Assembly (NCBI GenBank): GCA_012845835.1
Contig: JABAKD010000016.1
Coordinates: 2,040,359-2,104,358, forward strand
Direction: 5' to 3'
Origin: Undaria pinnatifida
Lineage: Eukaryota; Sar; Phaeophyceae; Laminariales; Alariaceae
DNA length: 64,000 bases
Shown here: piece after piece, positions 60,601 to 64,000 of the stretch
Layout: every line of letters begins with the position of its first letter
Numbering within the stretch: position 1 is the first letter of the stretch
The notes under the pieces: generated by a model
Database searches by the model: none
The model's input: the letters and a program-made list of their open reading frames with translations, nothing else
Told to the model about the DNA's origin: nothing
Position numbers and translations under genes: made by a program

Positions 60601-60670
60601 ACGTCCATCCAATTATGTACGCTCGGAAGTCGTCCTCAGAGCAAGTGGCGAACTCCTGGCCCGCCAACAT
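57668..60670 (-). CDS. uncharacterised 201-residue protein with one hydrophobic segment (four exons)
   Basis: Minus-strand exons: 60670-60557 (ATG), 60090-59945, 58677-58569 and 57904-57668 (stop TAG). Lengths 114, 146, 109 and 237 sum to 606 nt and every junction keeps phase. Donors are GTGGAT, GTGAGT and GTGTTT; acceptors are TTCGCAG, TCGCCAG and GGCACAG. The product starts MLAGQEFATC, has a hydrophobic stretch GWTLVWSGIIPYTILAA (residues 21-37) that could be a membrane anchor, then a region with VVTVKALPTV and DPIKLIDIVNIVGRF, a charged helix-like part (ESGVLSDFLFRETFKARKF), and a basic C-terminus (ESIRRAKFKGWPKGPDGQP). I recognise no family. The last donor is weak, and a further 5' exon is possible. 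A Cys-rich frame at 59586-59400 (DCNNCPADVCYSGC) does not fit the phase and is left out. Confidence 0.5.
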
Positions 60671-62967
60671 GCGAGCCCCCGCGGCACCCCTCCTTCGCGT
60701 CGAGACAACATGACCCCGTGGCTCCAGTCCAGTGCGTGCAGCAACGGAGGCCTGTGGTGCGCATGCGAGTTGTTGGTCGCATGAAAGAAAAAATTAGGCT
60801 TCGCAGGTGAGGTGTTAGCTGCACAAAAATTAGACCTTATGTAGGGTCCGTATGGTGCTTTTGCTCGAGACCGCATGGTGCTTGTACCATCCCTTGTGCG
60901 TTATGTGCGGCCGATGTCCTTGACACCACGCGTCATAGTGACTGCCTCTTCCACCACCAGCTACTGTACGTACTTCTTCACATTAAAACATTACTTATAC
61001 CCGTCGACATCCAGCACATCCAGTGTCCATGCCGATCCTTAATCCTAGAGATACAAACTCCGTGGTCACAGCCTACGACACAGATATATACATCGCAAAC
61101 ACCGCAGAAAGAACTCGCCATGCAATGCCAAACGGAGTGAATACGAAAAGGTACCGACAATATCTAGCCACCGACATTTCATTCTCAGGGGATAAGTTCT
61201 CACCACAGGCATGCCAGAAAAGGCACCGCGGGTCGGGGCAAGGCGTGCCATGCCAACCGGGGCGAACGCCTGCACTGATCGACCTCCGCCCATGGCCAGT
61301 ACGACGCCAACGAGGCTCCTGCAAGAATCGGGCGTGCGGGACGTTTACATTTAAAAGGCGAGCTCGAAAAAACTCGTACGAGTGAACGTTAAATAAACGA
61401 CAGGAGTATGCAAATTCGAATACTATCCTCGAGCGTCGAGACTTCAAGACCTGCAGCACTTCCAACCTCCTTTGCGACAAAAGCTCTATGAATAGTCTAG
61501 ATTATAGAGCTATCGCTACAATTACAGAGCTGCGCTCGAAGCCATCGAAGTGCTCGTGTATTGTTGGTATCAAAGCTATTAATACTTGTTGAACCTTTTC
61601 CCATAGAAGCAGCAATTTATGATGGGCAGTCTCCGGGCGTTTTCTCGCTTTTCAATATGTTGTGGTCCGGCTATTCTACTGCTGCTGCTGTCAAATGTCT
61701 GCGGAGAATCGACGTTGCGCAATCATCATCCTCGCACGCTCGTACGGTCCGTGTCTCCTGAAGGCGGCCTGCGCTTGGTAGTCGGGTGCCCGGATACAGT
61801 CATACGACTATGTCTGCCTGTAATGAGCGCCTGGTGCTCTCAGCAAAGAGCGAGGTTTTCAAGAGGCTACGTACAGATGCAGGCGTGCACACAAAAGGTC
61901 ATTGCGGAGTTGTCGTGCTTGCAACTCCAGTGTGCAACTTTTCAGTCTACATCTCACACACGCCCAAAAATCGTCCGACGGCGGCCATACACGAGTGCAC
62001 CTGGACAGCAGGGCGTAGAGTGTACAGCAGGGCGCAACGCAGGATGCAGAGAGTACAGTAGCTGTACGTAAAGTGAGATCGGAGATCGGTGCGCAAGTAC
62101 CGCCCGACCTGCTTACGAATTCCCGATTTCCTGTCACAAACAACATAGTCTATGGATCGAGTACGGCAGCACGGCTAGTCTATAGAAGTGCTGAGTAGTT
62201 GCCACTCCACCTCGACGTTGTTGCTGGCGTTTGGCCTACTCTTGTGGCTCTCAACACGTGAACACAAACACCATTCGTAGGTTATCAATGCTGCTGCACT
62301 CAATAAATCTGCTGATGCACTCAATACGTCGACCGAACGCGTGATGACCATGACCCATGACCATGACCAATGGCTGCCATTATAGCACGTTTGAAACACT
62401 ACACTACACTGCCGTAAGAAGGCGTAAGAACATGTCACATGTCGAAACATGTCTGACTGTCTGCCACGGGACTGTCGGATGTTTTGAACACACAGCAAGC
62501 ACTCAGCCGCTCGCTGTGCTCTTGCTACCTTCCATTCCATGGCCTTCGACCTGAGAAAGGAACGTTCCACTACAGCCGCTCACCTTGCGGCAGTCATCAT
62601 CATGCTGAGGCTGGGATACGCACGCAAGACGAGCAGCGATTGCCGGAGTGGCACACCCTGCGGCGGCTGGACACATGAACGTGGCGCCATCCCCGGAATT
62701 CCGAGAAGGTAACACTATCGGTTCTGTTCGGAAACCCCTAGATTTTTGCCACTCTCTTCTAGCGTGCAGTTTGTTCAACGTGCGATATGTGCTCCACTTC
62801 AGCTTAGCGCCATTAGGCCTGTCGCAGGGTGCAATAGATGAGAACGAAAGGTTAACTTGTCTCGGACAAGCCTCGATCTGTACGTGTCGTTTCTTTCAGC
62901 ACCTGAGAGCTGCGGCGAGAGACACACCGATCCAAAGTGCGTCCCAAAATAGACAAAAGTGTGGACG
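60671..62967. other. region between the divergent minus-strand gene and PEX14
   Basis: About 2.3 kb without a supported exon. It would contain the promoters of both genes if the two starts are right. I see no clear TATA-type or initiator element that I could defend. Short duplicated text such as 'gatgcactcaataaatctgct' and 'gatgcactcaatacgtcg' occurs near 62290-62340. Confidence 0.4.
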
Positions 62968-63102
62968 ATGTCGAGCACAGCAGCAGCGATACGGCCTGAG
63001 ATGGTGAAGAGAGCGGTGGTGTTCTTACGCCATCCCAAGGTCAAGGGGGCGCCGCAGGAGAAGCAAATGGCCTTCCTCAAGGAAAAGTCTCTCACCGATT
63101 CG
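62968..63102 (+). CDS. PEX14: peroxin 14, first coding exon (N-terminal PEX5/PEX19-binding domain)
   Basis: PEX14 is the peroxisomal membrane docking protein for the cargo receptor PEX5. From ATG at 62968 the exon reads MSSTAAAIRPEMVKRAVVFL, then RHPKVKGAPQEKQMAFLKEK and SLTDS, and ends at 63102 with donor GTAAGA, phase 0. This matches the Pex14 N-terminal helical domain as I recall it: RxE(L/M)VxxAVxFLxxPxVxxxP, then K(x)xFLxxKGLT. Only the first 45 residues are here, so the coiled coil and C-terminal part must lie in later exons, probably outside the window. The start is the first in-frame ATG and leaves the usual short leader before the domain. The call rests on a short but characteristic motif. 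Confidence 0.78.
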
Positions 63103-64000
63103 GTAAGAAGGTTGGGGTCGGGGTTGGGTTGGGGATCAGAGTTGGCGTTGTGCTTTTGGACTTTTGGACCAGTTCGTCGTACTGCAGTCGGGCCAAGCAT
63201 CGAAGACACCTTGTGGCCTGCTGGTCATGCTTCGTACCCGTGGTACCAGGCGGTGTACCTGGTACCAGGCAGTGCATGAAACAACGAATCACTAGCTGTT
63301 CATTGCTAGGTAGCTGGTACAGCAGCTGTGCCAGTAACGTGCCCGAACAAAAACTTGGATGCATGGGGTGTTTGGCGCGACATATTAGGCGCACGATGCG
63401 CGATTCGCGATTCGGCACTGCCATTGCCACCGCCTGTGATAGGCTGGTTTCCTGCCGCCTGCGCAGGCTCAAAACAACCTCGTGTTTCTTCACTTTTTGC
63501 TCTTGGGCTTGCACTTTGCACTTTTGCCCGAATAGATAAACTAGTCGTTATTAATAGTCTAGACCATTAACTCGTCTGGGCTGGTCGGTGTTGCTTGCCG
63601 ATTTATTTGCGCGATGGCGGTGGCTAATATTTTTCTCAAGTTTTCAAGTCCCCCCCCTCCCCCGTGTCAACTTGCAACATCCCCCGGATTTCACGCCAAC
63701 CACACCCCGAAATGGAAGCTTTTTTATACAAATGTTTCAAGGACGTCGGCCATGAGTTCGACGAATTTCGGGTCAATACTCATCTTTGCAAGCTGCGTTG
63801 TTGGTACTTGTAACATACTACGTGGGTAAGTTTTTTCTCTGTACATAGCTATAATGTCAACAATACCAAGGGCAGGACAATAGCCGGCAGCTGTTAACCT
63901 TTTGCATAACAAATTCCACACTTGCGCAACCTCCCTGCTGTCCTACATAATAATGTTGTTCTGCAGCGCGATACAAGCACATCCTGAAGCCACACAACAG
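63103..64000 (+). other. PEX14 intron 1 sequence to the window end
   Basis: No second PEX14 exon is evident. A minus-strand copy of the KMSIDP family lies at 63830-63724. A poly-C/T tract occurs at about 63648-63664, and a short self-repeating stretch ('taccaggcggtgtacctggt') lies near 63243-63272. Confidence 0.5.
63724..63830 (-). repeat. dispersed coding-like fragment of the 'KMSIDP' family, longest open copy
   Basis: On the minus strand it reads QLAKMSIDPKFVELMADV then LETFV and a stop, behind a possible acceptor in 'caacaacgcag'. The same text in decayed form is on the plus strand at 19325-19445, 23484-23530 and 57369-57405. The repeated placement of an acceptor-like CAG before CTTGCAAAGATGAG suggests a first or last exon of a multicopy gene or element. 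Confidence 0.5.

Noticed and set aside
62799-63209. Minus-strand frame opposite PEX14 exon 1
   Set aside because: It is antisense to the PEX14 exon, whose motif and GTAAGA donor on the plus strand are much stronger.

Overview
This is a eukaryotic nuclear window: split genes with GT-AG introns of about 0.3 to 5 kb, long poly-C/poly-G runs, and introns filled with small transposons and satellites. A gene for a ciliary trafficking protein (BBS7) and the start of a peroxin gene (PEX14) show a peroxisome-bearing eukaryote that makes cilia or flagella. Intron style, GC content and repeat richness remind me of a brown alga such as Ectocarpus. That is inference; no marker gene here proves it. All protein matches are from memory of the families, not from a search.

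Layout. (1) 1-10360, plus strand: the last seven coding exons of BBS7 (296 residues, all splice phases consistent, stop at 10358-10360). Its introns hold a satellite-carrying hAT-like element, two copies of a TIR element, a degenerate tRNA-like unit and a LINE tail. (2) 10361-15816: repeat-rich sequence with no convincing gene; it may hold the promoter or first exon of the next gene. (3) 15817-50445, probably to 55284, plus strand: one very large gene. Short 5' exons encode a basic, Ser/Gly-rich N-terminus, three exons encode about five IQ (calmodulin-binding type) motifs, and then one uninterrupted exon of more than 18 kb encodes over 6,000 residues of acidic, Ala/Glu/Val-rich tandem repeats. 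An in-frame TAA at 49951-49953 interrupts it. The same frame and composition run on for 164 codons to a good splice donor, and a phase-matched candidate exon lies at 55090. (4) 57668-60670, minus strand: a four-exon model for a 201-residue protein with one hydrophobic segment, which I do not recognise. (5) 62968-63102, plus strand: first coding exon of PEX14; the rest lies beyond the window.

The most unusual object is the IQ plus giant acidic repeat protein. Its repeat region contains a near-identical 1,194-bp tandem duplication, so it is still growing. The second is a family of small elements with hAT-like ends and 8-bp target duplications whose interior is a (GGGTC)n or 45-bp palindromic array; four copies are here. 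I saw no LTR retroelement, Polinton or other virus-like element.
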